From contig NZ_JACJRC010000001.1 in the NCBI RefSeq assembly GCF_014697025.1, forward strand, positions 62,001 through 126,000: DNA of 64,000 nt. Direction: 5' to 3'. A program made the position numbers and the translations under genes. This DNA is from Alkalinema sp. FACHB-956 (GTDB taxonomy: Bacteria > Cyanobacteriota > Cyanobacteriia > Leptolyngbyales > Leptolyngbyaceae). This document shows positions 9,267 through 18,061 of the stretch, in pieces. The notes beneath the pieces were generated by a model. The model saw only the letters and a program-made list of their open reading frames with translations. It was not told the origin of the DNA and did no database searches. Numbering within the stretch: the first letter of the stretch is position 1; each line of letters starts with the position of its first letter.

Positions 9267-12032
9267 TTAGACCGTGACGAAATCGGTGGAGTCAAGCTGG
9301 TTGACGGTGATGTTGTCTAACACCGCTAACGTTTCATCCGTGGCCGCGATCTTAATTCGGGTGCGGGTTCCATCCCGTTGGAAGGTGAGTTGGTTAAAGG
9401 TGAGGCCGCCCGTTAACCGGAAGCGATCGGTCCCATTTTGGAAATCGGTAATGCGCTGGTTACCGCCGGAAGCGAGGACAAAGGTATCGGCTCCCAGTCC
9501 ACCGGTGAGGGTGTTGTTGCCCGTGCCGCCATCGAGGACATCATCCCCGTTCCCCCCAGACAATTCATCGTTGCCTGCGCCGCCAAATAGGGTGTCATTG
9601 CCGTTGTTGCCATTGAGGCGATCGTTCCCAGCGGTGCCATTCAGGCTATCTCTGCCATTGCCGCCGTTTTGGGTTTTGCCGACGACGATCGTAAAGGTCT
9701 GGGTGAAGGTGTTTTGTCCCCCGTTATCGGTGCCGCCGCTATCGCGTAGGGTGACGGTGACGATGGCGGTGCGGTTGGTAAGGTTGGGGCTGAGGTTGGG
9801 ATTGGGGGTGTAGGTGAGGGTACCGTTGGGGGAGATCGTCGGTTGGACGCTGAACAGCGCATTGTTGTTATTGGTCACGGTGAAGCTGAGGGTTTGCCCC
9901 GACTCGTTGGCAGGGCCAGCGGAGAGATTGGTTGCCCAATTGGTTATAGTTTGTGCCCCAGCATTTTGGTTGACGGTGAGATCCGATCCTTTGGTAAAGG
10001 AAGGCGCATCATTAACAGCGGTGACATTGAGGGTAACGGTGGCAATGTTCGTCGAGTTGACGGTGCCGTCATTGGTGCGATAGGTGAAGCTATCGCTGCC
10101 ATTGAAGTTGGCGTTGGGCGTGTAGGTGAAGGAGCCATCGGTATTGAGGGTGAGAGTGCCGTTGCTGGGACTGCTGACCAGGATGGCAGTGAGGGTATTG
10201 TTGTCGGCATCGGTGTCATTGCTCAGCACCCCGTTTGCTGCTGTCACCGTCAAGGGCGTGTCTTCGTTGGTGGTGAAGCTGTCGTTGGTGGCGACGGGCG
10301 GTTTATTGGGGACGTCTTTGTACAGCTTCGCGATCCTGCCAGAGTTATCTACTCCAGTGAGGATGAGGTCGAGCTTGCCATCGCCCGTGTAATCGCCCCA
10401 GGCGACGGAGCTCAAGTCTACTCCCGGCAGAGCAATGCTGGTGTCTTCCGTCAGACCGCCACTGCCATTGTTTTGGTACAGCTTCGCGATCCGGTTGCCA
10501 AAGATAGATCCAGTGAGGATGAGGTCGAGCTTGCCATCGCCCGTGTAATCGCCCCAGGCGACGGAGCTATTGAATACTCCCGGCAGAGCGATGCTGGTGT
10601 CTTCCGTCAGACCGCCACTGCCATTGTTTTGGTACAGCTTCGCGATCCGGTTGCCAGAGTTATCTACTCCAGTGAGGATGAGGTCGAGCTTGCCATCGCC
10701 CGTGTAATCGCCCCAGGCGACGGAGCCAGCGGCTACTCCCGGCAGCGCAATGCTGGTGTCTTCCGTCAGACCGCCACTGCCATTGTTTTGGTACAGCTTC
10801 GCGATCGGGTTGCCAGAGCTATCTCGTCCAGTGAGGATGAGGTCGAGCTTGTCATCGCCCGTGTAATCGCCCCAGGCGACGGAGCTAAGGTATACTCCCG
10901 GCAGCGCAATGCTGGTGTCTTCCGTCAGACCGCCACTGCCATTGTTTTTGTACAGCTTCGCGATCCGGTTGCGAGAGCTATCGAATCCAGTGAGGATGAG
11001 GTCGAGCTTGCCATCGCCCGTGTAATCGCCCCAGGCGACGGAGCTACTGGATACTCCCGGCAGCGCAATGCTGGTGTCTTCCGTCAGACCGCCACTGCCA
11101 TTGTTTTTGTACAGCTTCGCGATCCGGTTGAAAGAGCTATCAAATCCAGTGAGAATGAGGTCGAGCTTGCCATCGCCCGTGTAATCGCCCCAGGCGACGG
11201 AGCTATCGCGTACTCCCGGCAGAGCAATGCTGGTGTCTTCCGTCAGACCGCCACTGCCATTGTTTTTGTACAGCTTCGCGATCAAGTTGCCAGAGTTATC
11301 GGATCCAGTGAGGATGAGGTCGAGCTTGCCATCGCCCGTGTAATCGCCCCAGGCGACGGAGCTACGGTTTACTCCCGGCAGCGCAATGCTGGTGTCTTCC
11401 GTCAGGGCGAGCAGCCCTTGATACGCTTGCTGGAACCCCGCTAGCAGGGGAGCATCGGTGTCGATGTGACCAGTGCTAAACTCCAGGTCCCAATCGCCCC
11501 CCAGGGCGGCGTTCCCCGTCAGGTCGGTGGATGCCGCTACATCGGCTCCGGTCAGGGTTGCCAGTTGGCTGACGAAACTCTGTCCGGTGGCCTCTGCCGC
11601 CACATCACAGCCATAGAGCAACACATCCGCATCCGCAGCCAGCGAACTCGACCAAGACTGCAACAGCCCTGCATAGTCCAGTAGGTTTGCCATATTCAGA
11701 CGAGTGCTACCCAACTGCAACGCCCCATCACTGCCATGAGAGAACAGCGACACCGCTGCCAGGTTGTCATAGCCCGCTATGACTTGCGTGATCTGACCCA
11801 GTTCATTCCCCGAGGGGTCGAGCACATACACCGCAGTCCCCGGTTTTAACCCGTTGATCAGCGTTTGGGCATCCGACAAGCCCCCATCAATGAACGCCAC
11901 CTCCCGAACCGCACTGCTCGCATAATTCGGCAGGTGCAGCGGATGGTTAGTGCTAGAAGTCAGTCCAAAAGGGGCGATCGCATCGGTTAAAGCGATCGCG
12001 CCGACGCTCGAAGAAACAGTCGATTGAAACAT
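9267..12032 (-). CDS. Large DUF4347 / FG-GAP repeat / cadherin-like / RTX protein
   Basis: A 921-residue protein with four zones. Residues ~40-207: DUF4347 domain ([41 protein letters not shown]). Residues ~210-575: seven FG-GAP/VCBS-type repeats, each with [30 protein letters not shown] and IAKLYxNNGSGG, carrying the DxTGDGxxDL calcium motif. Residues ~575-780: tandem-95/cadherin-like segments ([22 protein letters not shown]). Residues ~780-860: RTX nonapeptide repeats ([12 protein letters not shown], GGxGND) before a C-terminal beta domain. There is no N-terminal signal peptide. RTX repeats near the C-terminus fit type I secretion, with calcium-dependent folding outside the cell. Probable adhesin or surface protein. 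I see no secretion ATPase nearby. Confidence 0.88.
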   Translation of the reverse strand: MFQSTVSSSVGAIALTDAIAPFGLTSSTNHPLHLPNYASSAVREVAFIDGGLSDAQTLINGLKPGTAVYVLDPSGNELGQITQVIAGYDNLAAVSLFSHGSDGALQLGSTRLNMANLLDYAGLLQSWSSSLAADADVLLYGCDVAAEATGQSFVSQLATLTGADVAASTDLTGNAALGGDWDLEFSTGHIDTDAPLLAGFQQAYQGLLALTEDTSIALPGVNRSSVAWGDYTGDGKLDLILTGSDNSGNLIAKLYKNNGSGGLTEDTSIALPGVRDSSVAWGDYTGDGKLDLILTGFDSSFNRIAKLYKNNGSGGLTEDTSIALPGVSSSSVAWGDYTGDGKLDLILTGFDSSRNRIAKLYKNNGSGGLTEDTSIALPGVYLSSVAWGDYTGDDKLDLILTGRDSSGNPIAKLYQNNGSGGLTEDTSIALPGVAAGSVAWGDYTGDGKLDLILTGVDNSGNRIAKLYQNNGSGGLTEDTSIALPGVFNSSVAWGDYTGDGKLDLILTGSIFGNRIAKLYQNNGSGGLTEDTSIALPGVDLSSVAWGDYTGDGKLDLILTGVDNSGRIAKLYKDVPNKPPVATNDSFTTNEDTPLTVTAANGVLSNDTDADNNTLTAILVSSPSNGTLTLNTDGSFTYTPNANFNGSDSFTYRTNDGTVNSTNIATVTLNVTAVNDAPSFTKGSDLTVNQNAGAQTITNWATNLSAGPANESGQTLSFTVTNNNNALFSVQPTISPNGTLTYTPNPNLSPNLTNRTAIVTVTLRDSGGTDNGGQNTFTQTFTIVVGKTQNGGNGRDSLNGTAGNDRLNGNNGNDTLFGGAGNDELSGGNGDDVLDGGTGNNTLTGGLGADTFVLASGGNQRITDFQNGTDRFRLTGGLTFNQLTFQRDGTRTRIKIAATDETLAVLDNITVNQLDSTDFVTV
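10441..11400 (-). repeat. Seven 156-159-bp tandem repeats encoding FG-GAP units
   Basis: The string GTGTCTTCCG recurs at 10441, 10597, 10756, 10915, 11074, 11233 and 11392, giving periods of 156, 159, 159, 159, 159 and 159 bases. Copies are nearly identical in DNA, differing mainly in a short variable stretch (the residues after LPGV and after LTG). The 156-base unit lacks one codon. Such similarity implies recent expansion or ongoing gene conversion. Confidence 0.95.
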
Positions 12033-12479
12033 AGTTGTATGGAGGTTGTATAGAGCTTGTACGCGAAGCCATTAAGAGTCATCTAGCGGGCCGTAGCCTT
12101 GCTAGACCATCTGAGCTGGGTATAGGGAGAGACGGTTGGGGCATAACCGTGAGCTGAACCGACTCTCATCGAGGGCCAGTCAAGCCGCTTCAGCCCGATC
12201 GGGCTGCTCTCTTAGTGAAAACTTCTCAAAGGAGAGATTATCAATATTGGTGGTATTTTCACGTATACTTTATGAAAAATTTAATGGTTTCCCAAACGCA
12301 ACTTCGTAAATTCCGATGAACACAGTAGATTCCAATAAGCACAGGACTATCGTGAGCTAATGTTTAAAAACTGCAACTGAAGGAACAAAGCTTCCCCTGA
12401 GCAAGCTACCCTGAAACTAGGAGAAACAGCACGACCTATGGGTTTCGGCCATGACCCTAGGCGCAGTCGTGCTTGATAA
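12033..12479. other. Spacer with candidate structured RNA between DUF4347 gene and small + strand gene
   Basis: Several inverted repeats are visible. On the minus strand, which would be the leader of the DUF4347 gene, GAGAGTCGGTT (about 12166-12176) can pair with AACCGTCTCTC (about 12127-12139) with one mismatch, enclosing an alternative ACGGTT/AACCGT stem. AGCCCGATCGGGCT (about 12197-12210) is a perfect 14-base palindrome, and CTAGC/GCTAG brackets 12078-12104. The stretch 12240-12340 is AT-rich. I do not recognise a known riboswitch class. Confidence 0.4.
12429..12472 (+). promoter_or_regulatory. Hairpin just upstream of the 53-aa ORF
   Basis: GCACGAC (12429-12435) pairs perfectly with GTCGTGC (12466-12472). 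Within it CCTATGGGT can pair with ACCCTAGG around a loop starting TTCGG. The base of the stem is only seven bases from the ATG at 12480, so it would occupy the ribosome-binding region. The pairing is seen directly; the regulatory role is inferred. Confidence 0.4.
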
Positions 12480-12641
12480 ATGGATATGAATAACAAGCCC
12501 AATCGGCCCAATTCCCAACAGGAAAATTCCTCAAAGGAATTAATTCCTCGGGAAATCAACGTAGATGCAGGCACACTCATGCTGATTGTCAGCCTCGCGA
12601 TCGCGGTTCCTCTGCTACTTGCTGGAATCTTCTCGCACTAA
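12480..12641 (+). CDS. Small single-span membrane protein, unrecognised
   Basis: A 53-residue ORF. The first ~28 residues are polar (Asn, Gln, Pro, Ser, Glu-rich). Then comes INVDAGTLM and one hydrophobic span (LIVSLAIAVPLLLAGIF, about residues 35-51), ending with Ser-His. The clean polar/hydrophobic division, the compact length typical of small cyanobacterial membrane proteins and the stem-loop immediately upstream support a real gene. A second in-frame ATG lies two codons downstream (12486). No family recognised; it could be a small accessory subunit. It points towards the convergent LivF-like gene. Confidence 0.5.
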   Translation: MDMNNKPNRPNSQQENSSKELIPREINVDAGTLMLIVSLAIAVPLLLAGIFSH

Positions 12642-12702
12642 CCTTCTCGCACTAATTGTGATGGATTTTCTGGTGATGGATTTTCGCAACTCGTTGCTTT
12701 GA

Positions 12703-13428
12703 CTAGTGTGCTTGACCCACCCCTAAATACAGTTCGCCTACCTTGGGATCATTCAACAGGTCAATGCCCCGACCCTCAAAGCGATCGCGTCCCGCCTCCA
12801 AAACGTAGCCCCGATCGGACATTTTCAGCGCTTGCTTAGCATTTTGTTCCACCAGCAAAATCGCCGTCCCCGATCGTTGAATTTCTTGAATTTGTTCAAA
12901 CACCGAAGTCACCATCAACGGAGACAGGGCCGCCGAAGGTTCATCCAGCAGCAACAAACTAGGGCGCAACATCAACGCCTTCGCCATGGCTAGTTGTTGC
13001 CGCTCACCCCCGGAAAGCGTGCCCGCCCGTTGTTTTCGCCGTTCACCCAGCTTCGGAAAGCGATCGTACATTTCCCGCTTCAACGGTTCCAAGGCCACAT
13101 TGCGCACATAGGCCCCCATTTCCAAATTCTCTTCCACCGTCAAAGACCGAAAAACATTGGAAATCTGTGGCACATAGCCCATGCCCTTCGGCACAATTTG
13201 GTCCGGCTTCAACCCCGCGATCGCTTCACCATTGAAAATAATTTGCCCGGTGTGGGGTGTCAGCAATCCAAAAATTGTTTTAGCCAGTGTTGACTTTCCC
13301 GCTCCATTCGGGCCAATGATCGTCACCAACTCCCCTGGGTGAACAATCATATTCACTCCCTGAAGAATATCTAAGTCCTTGATGTAGCCTGCGTGGACAT
13401 TTTCAACAACCAGGATGGGATCGGCCAT
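12703..13428 (-). CDS. ABC transporter ATP-binding protein, LivF-like
   Basis: A 241-residue ABC ATPase of the LivF/UrtE branch (branched-chain amino acid, urea or neutral amino acid uptake). It shows Walker A GPNGAGKST (39-47), a Q-loop in VPQISNVF (~92), signature LSGGERQQ (~143), Walker B LLLLDEPSAAL (~163) and H-loop-equivalent VEQNAKQAL, the last typical of LivF-type proteins in place of a His-switch. I chose the ATG at 13428 because MADPILVVENVHAGY is the usual family start; the frame extends 31 codons upstream without similarity. No permease, LivG partner or binding protein is adjacent, so its partners must lie elsewhere. Confidence 0.88.
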   Translation of the reverse strand: MADPILVVENVHAGYIKDLDILQGVNMIVHPGELVTIIGPNGAGKSTLAKTIFGLLTPHTGQIIFNGEAIAGLKPDQIVPKGMGYVPQISNVFRSLTVEENLEMGAYVRNVALEPLKREMYDRFPKLGERRKQRAGTLSGGERQQLAMAKALMLRPSLLLLDEPSAALSPLMVTSVFEQIQEIQRSGTAILLVEQNAKQALKMSDRGYVLEAGRDRFEGRGIDLLNDPKVGELYLGVGQAH

Positions 13429-13580
13429 GGGACTTGATGCGATGGGGTAAACCAAATGGAATGATAGGTAATCGGTGATCAGTGGCTCAGATTGCGCCGA
13501 TCGACCAAGAGAACCACCCAAACTTTACCCTGAGACGGGGAATTTCGTCCAAGGAGTTTGGGTGATTGAGTTAAGCTAGC

Positions 13581-13814
13581 CTATGCCTTGTGCAGTTGCA
13601 GATCGGGACGTTCTTCCGGCACGATCGCACCTTCCACCGGGCACACTTGCAAGCAAATTCCACAATCGATACAGGTTGAAAAATCAATCCAGTACCAATC
13701 GGTTCCCTTCAAATTTTTGCTAGGGGATTCACCTGGGTGAATGCAAGCAACTGGACAAGCAGAAACGCAATCTGCAACGCCTTCACAGACGTCACTTACG
13801 ATCGAATGGGCCAC
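13581..13814 (-). CDS. Bacterial-type ferredoxin, two Fe-S clusters
   Basis: A 77-residue soluble electron carrier. The first cysteine group is C10, C16, C20-P, C24; the second is C48-IDC-GIC (48, 51, 54) and C58-P. The second group is a complete CxxCxxCxxxCP motif for a [4Fe-4S] cluster. In the first group the wide C10-C16 spacing resembles 7-Fe ferredoxins, where one cluster can be [3Fe-4S]. The central WYWIDFSTC and the tail EERPDLQLHKA are characteristic of a small ferredoxin conserved in cyanobacteria. It stands alone with about 150 bases to each neighbour. Redox partner unknown. Confidence 0.88.
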   Translation of the reverse strand: MAHSIVSDVCEGVADCVSACPVACIHPGESPSKNLKGTDWYWIDFSTCIDCGICLQVCPVEGAIVPEERPDLQLHKA

Positions 13815-13964
13815 AGTGTTCTCTCTTCTAACAGGATTTAAGGATACAGAAATCTAGGGTAACGAGGGTTTTCCTCTAGGACAAGCCTTTGCCTAGGACA
13901 AACTTAGAGACCCACCCGCGATCGCAGTGGAGAATCCTCCCACTCACCGCAGGCGTGTGTGTAG

Positions 13965-15215
13965 TTACAGCGCAGGGGCCAGCCGTTCCTCCACGATCGA
14001 ACCATCCGCTTTAATCCAAGCAATATTGGCAATGCCGCGCCCTTCAGCATAGGTGCGGATCCCGTCCTGCGATCGTCCGCCCAAATCCACTTCTACCCGC
14101 AGCATGTTCTGGGATTGCCGCAGCTTTTGGCTATGGGCAAAGGCGATCGCGTGGGTGCTTTCCTGCCCAGACACCACCAGCCAATCACTCCGGGGCGTTG
14201 TACTGGGAAGCTGACCTGTGGGCAGCAGGGCCTGGTGAAGGCGCTCTAATTCCAGGGAAAAGCCAATCCCTGGGCGAGATTCTCCCTGGGGATGGTAAAC
14301 CCCCAGCAGTTCGTCGTAGCGGCCCCCCTGCCCTAAACTAAACTGTCCCGCTGGGCCATGACTGATTGCTTCGAACACAATGCCAGTGTAGTAGTCAAAG
14401 GTGCGGATCAAACTCAAGTCCAGCACGATCGGGATTACTGTGGTTTGCGCCTCGGTGGATGTCTGCATCGTTGTTTGCAGCAGTTCAATCAACGACTTGA
14501 GATGGTTGACTGCGGCCCATTGGGTTTCATCCAAGGGGAGACGGCTGACTTGTTGAATGACATCCGCTGGTTTGCCCCGCAGTTCCAAGAGAAAGAGCGC
14601 CCGCTCCCGCAAATCATCGGATAACGGCATTTCCTCTAGGGCAATGCGATCGAGGTGGGCAATGGCCCGTCGCACCTTCGATCGAATCGCCTCCGGAAAG
14701 GCCAAGAGCAGCGATCGGGTCAGCCCCGCTTCCCCCAGGACGAGCTGCCACTGTTGTCCGAGCCCCACATTGTCGAGGCTCTCCATCAGCAATAACAGAA
14801 TTTCCGCATCCGCAAGCAGGCCACTGCCCCCCAGCAGTTCCACGCCCGCTTGGTAAAACTCTTGTTGGCCGCTGTGACTGCCTTCCTCCGGTCGCCGAAA
14901 GACGTTGGCATTGTAGTACAGCCGCTGGGGTTGGTTGCCCTCTGCCAGCCGAGTCACCGCCGTCCGCGCGATCGATGCCGTCAGCTCCGGACGCAGGCCC
15001 AATGCCTCATCATCCGCTGTCTGGATCTGCAAGATTTGGCGTTGGGCGATCGCGCCCCCTGCCATCAAAGTATCCAACCGCTCTAGGGTAGATGTAATAA
15101 TCCGGTGGTATCCCCAGCGATGCAAAACCTGCTGAAGCCGATGTTCAATCCAACGCTTTTGCGCAACATCCAGGGGCAATAAATCCCTCGCCCCACTTGG
15201 CGGCTGATAAACCAT
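13965..15215 (-). CDS. hisZ: ATP phosphoribosyltransferase regulatory subunit HisZ
   Basis: A 416-residue class II aminoacyl-tRNA-synthetase paralogue. It starts with PPSGARDLLPLD and has motif-2-like FRRPEEGSHSGQQEFYQAGVELLG (spanning residues ~108-131), a HisRS-like LIRTFDYYTGIVFEA (~275) and LGQGGRYDELLG (~300). Length and the diverged C-terminus favour HisZ, which activates short-form HisG in the first step of histidine synthesis, over a true histidyl-tRNA synthetase. The start codon overlaps the stop of the J-domain gene (TAATG), so translation is probably coupled. hisG is not in the window. Confidence 0.88.
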   Translation of the reverse strand: MVYQPPSGARDLLPLDVAQKRWIEHRLQQVLHRWGYHRIITSTLERLDTLMAGGAIAQRQILQIQTADDEALGLRPELTASIARTAVTRLAEGNQPQRLYYNANVFRRPEEGSHSGQQEFYQAGVELLGGSGLLADAEILLLLMESLDNVGLGQQWQLVLGEAGLTRSLLLAFPEAIRSKVRRAIAHLDRIALEEMPLSDDLRERALFLLELRGKPADVIQQVSRLPLDETQWAAVNHLKSLIELLQTTMQTSTEAQTTVIPIVLDLSLIRTFDYYTGIVFEAISHGPAGQFSLGQGGRYDELLGVYHPQGESRPGIGFSLELERLHQALLPTGQLPSTTPRSDWLVVSGQESTHAIAFAHSQKLRQSQNMLRVEVDLGGRSQDGIRTYAEGRGIANIAWIKADGSIVEERLAPAL

Positions 15216-16243
15216 TACTTCTTCTTCCCAAATAGCCCTCCAAATAATCCACCGGATTTTCCATCGGATTTTCCGTTCGCCTTACCACCGGACTTCCCAG
15301 GGGTTGGCTTGTCCGCCGTAGACTTTCCGGCTGCACCATTGGTAGGGGTCGTTTTTGCAGCCATTTGCTGAAGACGCTGTTTCCCCACCAGAGCCATTTC
15401 TTCCTCTGGGTTAAATTCCAACGCCTTATCAAAGCTGATGCGAGCCATCGTAGCTTGTTTTTGTTCCAAATAAACCATCCCCATCAAACTGTGGAACCGA
15501 CTATTTTTGGGCTCGATTTTGAGGGCGTCTCGCAGCTCTAAAATAGCCTGGGCGTAGTTCTGCCTTCTAAAAGCGAGCTCTGCCCGGTTGTAGTAGGGCT
15601 CGGCGAGGGATTGGCGTGGGATATGGGCAAAGGGGGTTTTGCTCTTATCACCGAGGGTTGGGTTGGTGGTGGCTGGACTACCCGATGAATTCCCTGAGGT
15701 CGTTGCTGATGTAGATTTCGCACCCGCAGGACTTTGGGTAGCAATATTCAGCCCTTCTCCTTCGGTGCGCATTAAGTAAACTAGGTTGAGTTCACTCAGT
15801 TGGGCAGTTAACTCAATGACTTGATCCATTTGATCATATTGACGGTGGGATAGTTCTTGCACCGCCGATCGGTAGGCATGATCCAAGTTGCTTGCAGTCA
15901 TGAGATCCTGCGCCATCGCAGCTAAGCTGCTGGGATCGATCGTTTGCCGTGCTGCGGCTTTCCCCTTGAGCTTGAGCAAGAGAACATATTCTGTTCTGTT
16001 TTTATCCTGAGAGAGTTGTTCCCACGCAGGATTGACCAGCTTAGACAATAATTGTTCTGCTAGTTGCTTATCGGTGGCGCTTGCCGCTGCCGCACTGTCC
16101 GGATGCAAGCGTCGGGCAATTTTGAGATAGCTCTTACGAATCTCCTTGGGATCTGCGTTGATGGGCAGCCCTAAGGTAGCGTAGTAATCGGCGAAATCCG
16201 CTAGGAACAGCCCCCGTTGAATTTGAAACACCATGCGTCTCAA
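15215..16243 (-). CDS. J-domain protein with C-terminal TPR repeats
   Basis: A 342-residue protein with a J domain near its N-terminus (FADYYATLGLPINADPKEIR, about residues 17-36, and the HPD triad at 47-49). A helical and low-complexity Ser/Thr/Pro linker (~165-205) is followed by about two TPR units (YYNRAELAFRRQNYAQAI, FHSLMGMVYLEQKQATMA; ~213-295) and a Gly/Lys/Ser-rich tail ending GGLFGGLFGKKK. The HPD triad means it can stimulate an Hsp70/DnaK ATPase; the TPRs likely bind a client or DnaK. The ATG at 16243 is used; the fourth codon is also ATG. It overlaps hisZ by one base, an arrangement that fits an operon but gives no obvious functional link. Confidence 0.85.
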   Translation of the reverse strand: MRRMVFQIQRGLFLADFADYYATLGLPINADPKEIRKSYLKIARRLHPDSAAAASATDKQLAEQLLSKLVNPAWEQLSQDKNRTEYVLLLKLKGKAAARQTIDPSSLAAMAQDLMTASNLDHAYRSAVQELSHRQYDQMDQVIELTAQLSELNLVYLMRTEGEGLNIATQSPAGAKSTSATTSGNSSGSPATTNPTLGDKSKTPFAHIPRQSLAEPYYNRAELAFRRQNYAQAILELRDALKIEPKNSRFHSLMGMVYLEQKQATMARISFDKALEFNPEEEMALVGKQRLQQMAAKTTPTNGAAGKSTADKPTPGKSGGKANGKSDGKSGGLFGGLFGKKK

Positions 16244-16397
16244 CCTGCCTAGGATGTCATTTTGTTTAGTGTAGTGTAGTCAGCGAATGGATGGGGGGTG
16301 ATGCCTAAAATCCGGCTCCCAGTGACGCTTGCTAAGGAGGGAAGTCCAAGGTGCAAGGCGTCAAAAATCCAAGAGCAAGACAGCCAGAGGTGAAGCA

Positions 16398-17207
16398 TCA
16401 GGCCCATGCAGCTAGTGGCTTGACTTGCTGAAGTTCTTCCGCGATCGCAGAATGCAGCTTGCCATTAGTTGCCAAAATCCGACCCGATCGCAATTGAAAA
16501 TCGGAACCATCGTAGGCTGTGACGCGGCCTCCCGCTTCTTCCACCAGAACGATGCCCGCCACCATATCCCACGGGGACAGCCCCCGTTCCCAAAATCCAT
16601 CTAAACGACCGGCAGCAACGTAGGCCAAATCAAGGGCTGCTGCCCCATCCCGCCGCACCCCCTGGGTCTTGTGGGTAAAGTGGCAAAATTCGGCGTAGTT
16701 ATTGTCTGCGGTTTGATGGCGATCGTAGGCAAAACCGGTTACGAGTAAACTTTTGCTCAGTTCTGCGGTAGATGAAACCTGAATAGGCCGACGGTTCAGC
16801 GTTGCACCCTGACCTTTGGCGGCCCGATAGAGTTCCTGGTGGATGGGGTTATAGACCACGCCTACCTGGGGAATCCCCTGAATCATTAAGCCAATGGAGA
16901 CGGCTACACAGGGATATTGGTGGGCATAGTTGGTCGTGCCATCCAGGGGATCGATCGCCCAGAGGAACTCATCATCTAGGGTGCCCACTTGCCCGGTCTC
17001 TTCCGCCAAAATGGAATGATTGGGAAGATGACGATGCAACACGGTGAGAACGGCTTTTTCCGCAGCCCGATCGGCCTCCGTGACCAGATCACCGGGGCGG
17101 CCTTTTTCTTGGATATCCTGTAGGTTGCCCCAATACTTTTGCAGTTCAGCACCGGCTGCCAGTGCAGCCTCTGTGGCAATGTCAAGAAAAACTTCGAGTT
17201 GGGACAT
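16398..17207 (-). CDS. Inositol monophosphatase family protein
   Basis: A 269-residue Mg-dependent phosphatase of the IMPase/SuhB/FIG superfamily. Metal-binding residues are visible: EE at 69-70 (ILAEETG), DPLDGTTN with D86 and D89, and the C-terminal WDMVAGIVLVEEAGG (aspartate near 212). The substrate could be myo-inositol-1-phosphate, histidinol phosphate or another sugar phosphate. The nearby hisZ makes a histidinol-phosphatase role worth considering, but motif reading cannot separate these. It lies between FdC2 ferredoxin (73-base gap) and the J-domain gene (154-base gap) on the same strand. Confidence 0.88.
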   Translation of the reverse strand: MSQLEVFLDIATEAALAAGAELQKYWGNLQDIQEKGRPGDLVTEADRAAEKAVLTVLHRHLPNHSILAEETGQVGTLDDEFLWAIDPLDGTTNYAHQYPCVAVSIGLMIQGIPQVGVVYNPIHQELYRAAKGQGATLNRRPIQVSSTAELSKSLLVTGFAYDRHQTADNNYAEFCHFTHKTQGVRRDGAAALDLAYVAAGRLDGFWERGLSPWDMVAGIVLVEEAGGRVTAYDGSDFQLRSGRILATNGKLHSAIAEELQQVKPLAAWA

Positions 17208-17280
17208 GGGTCGTTGCTGATAAAACAGATCTGATCTGGATGACAGGGTGGGGGAATAAATTTGGCAGGATACCGTTTGC

Positions 17281-17649
17281 TTAATCTTCGTCTAACGGCA
17301 GACCAAACCGAACCCGCCCCTTGCCAAAATACCGACCAAATTGCAATTCGTATACCTCATCCTCATCCTGGGTTTCAACTTCCAGATCCGATCGCGCATA
17401 GCTCACACACAGTAAGGCATAGCCCTGTTTCTGCAGGTCGAGGGAGAGCCCCATGGCTTCGGGCTGTTCGAGGGATCCAGAGAGGACACGCACTGCGCAG
17501 GCGGTACAGGCTCCATTGCGACAGGAAAAGGGCAGATCGGCCCCTTGGTTTTCGGAACAGTGCAGGATGTAGCGATCGTCGGGCACTTGGATTTCGTAGG
17601 AAGTGCCCTTTTGCCGGTTGTGGATGCGCACCTTGTACAGTTGACTCAT
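17281..17649 (-). CDS. [2Fe-2S] ferredoxin with C-terminal extension, FdC2-type
   Basis: A 122-residue plant-type ferredoxin. The [2Fe-2S] cysteines are C43, C48, C51 (FSCRNGACTAC) and C81 (YALLC), the canonical spacing. It extends ~25 residues beyond ordinary photosynthetic ferredoxins (ETQDEDEVYELQFGRYF and a short tail). The RYIL segment at 26-29 and that tail match what I know of plant and cyanobacterial FdC2 proteins. FdC2 is conserved in oxygenic phototrophs and lost or reduced in some variegated plant mutants. Likely a low-abundance electron carrier with a dedicated partner, not the main PSI acceptor. Confidence 0.86.
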   Translation of the reverse strand: MSQLYKVRIHNRQKGTSYEIQVPDDRYILHCSENQGADLPFSCRNGACTACAVRVLSGSLEQPEAMGLSLDLQKQGYALLCVSYARSDLEVETQDEDEVYELQFGRYFGKGRVRFGLPLDED

Positions 17650-17755
17650 AAAAAATAGGAGGGGGAACAGAAGTTTTTTAATTTCTCTTTTCAGTATGCG
17701 GCAATCTCTGCTACTATTAGATCTCGTTGGGGCAAATTGCCTGACAGAACAATTT

Positions 17756-17842
17756 GGAGAGATGGCCGAGCGGTTGAAGGCGCAGCACTGGAAATGCTGT
17801 TTGGGCGTAAGTTCAACGAGGGTTCGAATCCCTCTCTCTCCG
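17756..17842 (+). tRNA. tRNA-Ser(GGA)
   Basis: An 87-base class II tRNA. The acceptor stem GGAGAGA pairs with TCTCTCC, discriminator G. The D arm is GGCCGAGCGG, and the anticodon loop CTGGAAA with anticodon GGA is flanked by a pairing AGCA/TGCT stem. A long variable arm and the T-arm GGTTCGAATCC follow. CCA is not encoded. Confidence 0.96.
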
Positions 17843-18061
17843 TCAGTTACGACAACTTAAAGTCAGTTACGGCAACTTAAGTCGGCGAGCGTTTCGAATT
17901 AGCAAGTGTTTCGAAAGCATCTCGATCTGCGCGAACGTCCCCTTTGCATATCTTGAATTATTCCTGGGTCATGTATGGAAGTTCCACCGTTTGCTTCCAT
18001 GGTTCTCAAGGGAGTGTTCGGTATGGCTGCATGCAAAGCACAAATGATCTGATGGCTCGTT

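Noticed and set aside
9089-9320. Short frames on both strands between the hydrolase and the DUF4347 gene
   Set aside because: They overlap each other and the 3' end of the large gene, with no recognisable motif; treated as chance.
9843-11444. 533-codon open frame on the plus strand opposite the FG-GAP repeat gene
   Set aside because: It exists because seven near-identical 159-base units (a multiple of three) keep one antisense frame open. The translation is a monotonous [21 protein letters not shown] repeat with no family features, while the minus frame has clear domains.
13965-15215. Histidyl-tRNA synthetase (hisS) instead of hisZ
   Set aside because: The C-terminal part diverges from the HisRS anticodon-binding domain and length fits HisZ; kept as hisZ with some residual doubt.
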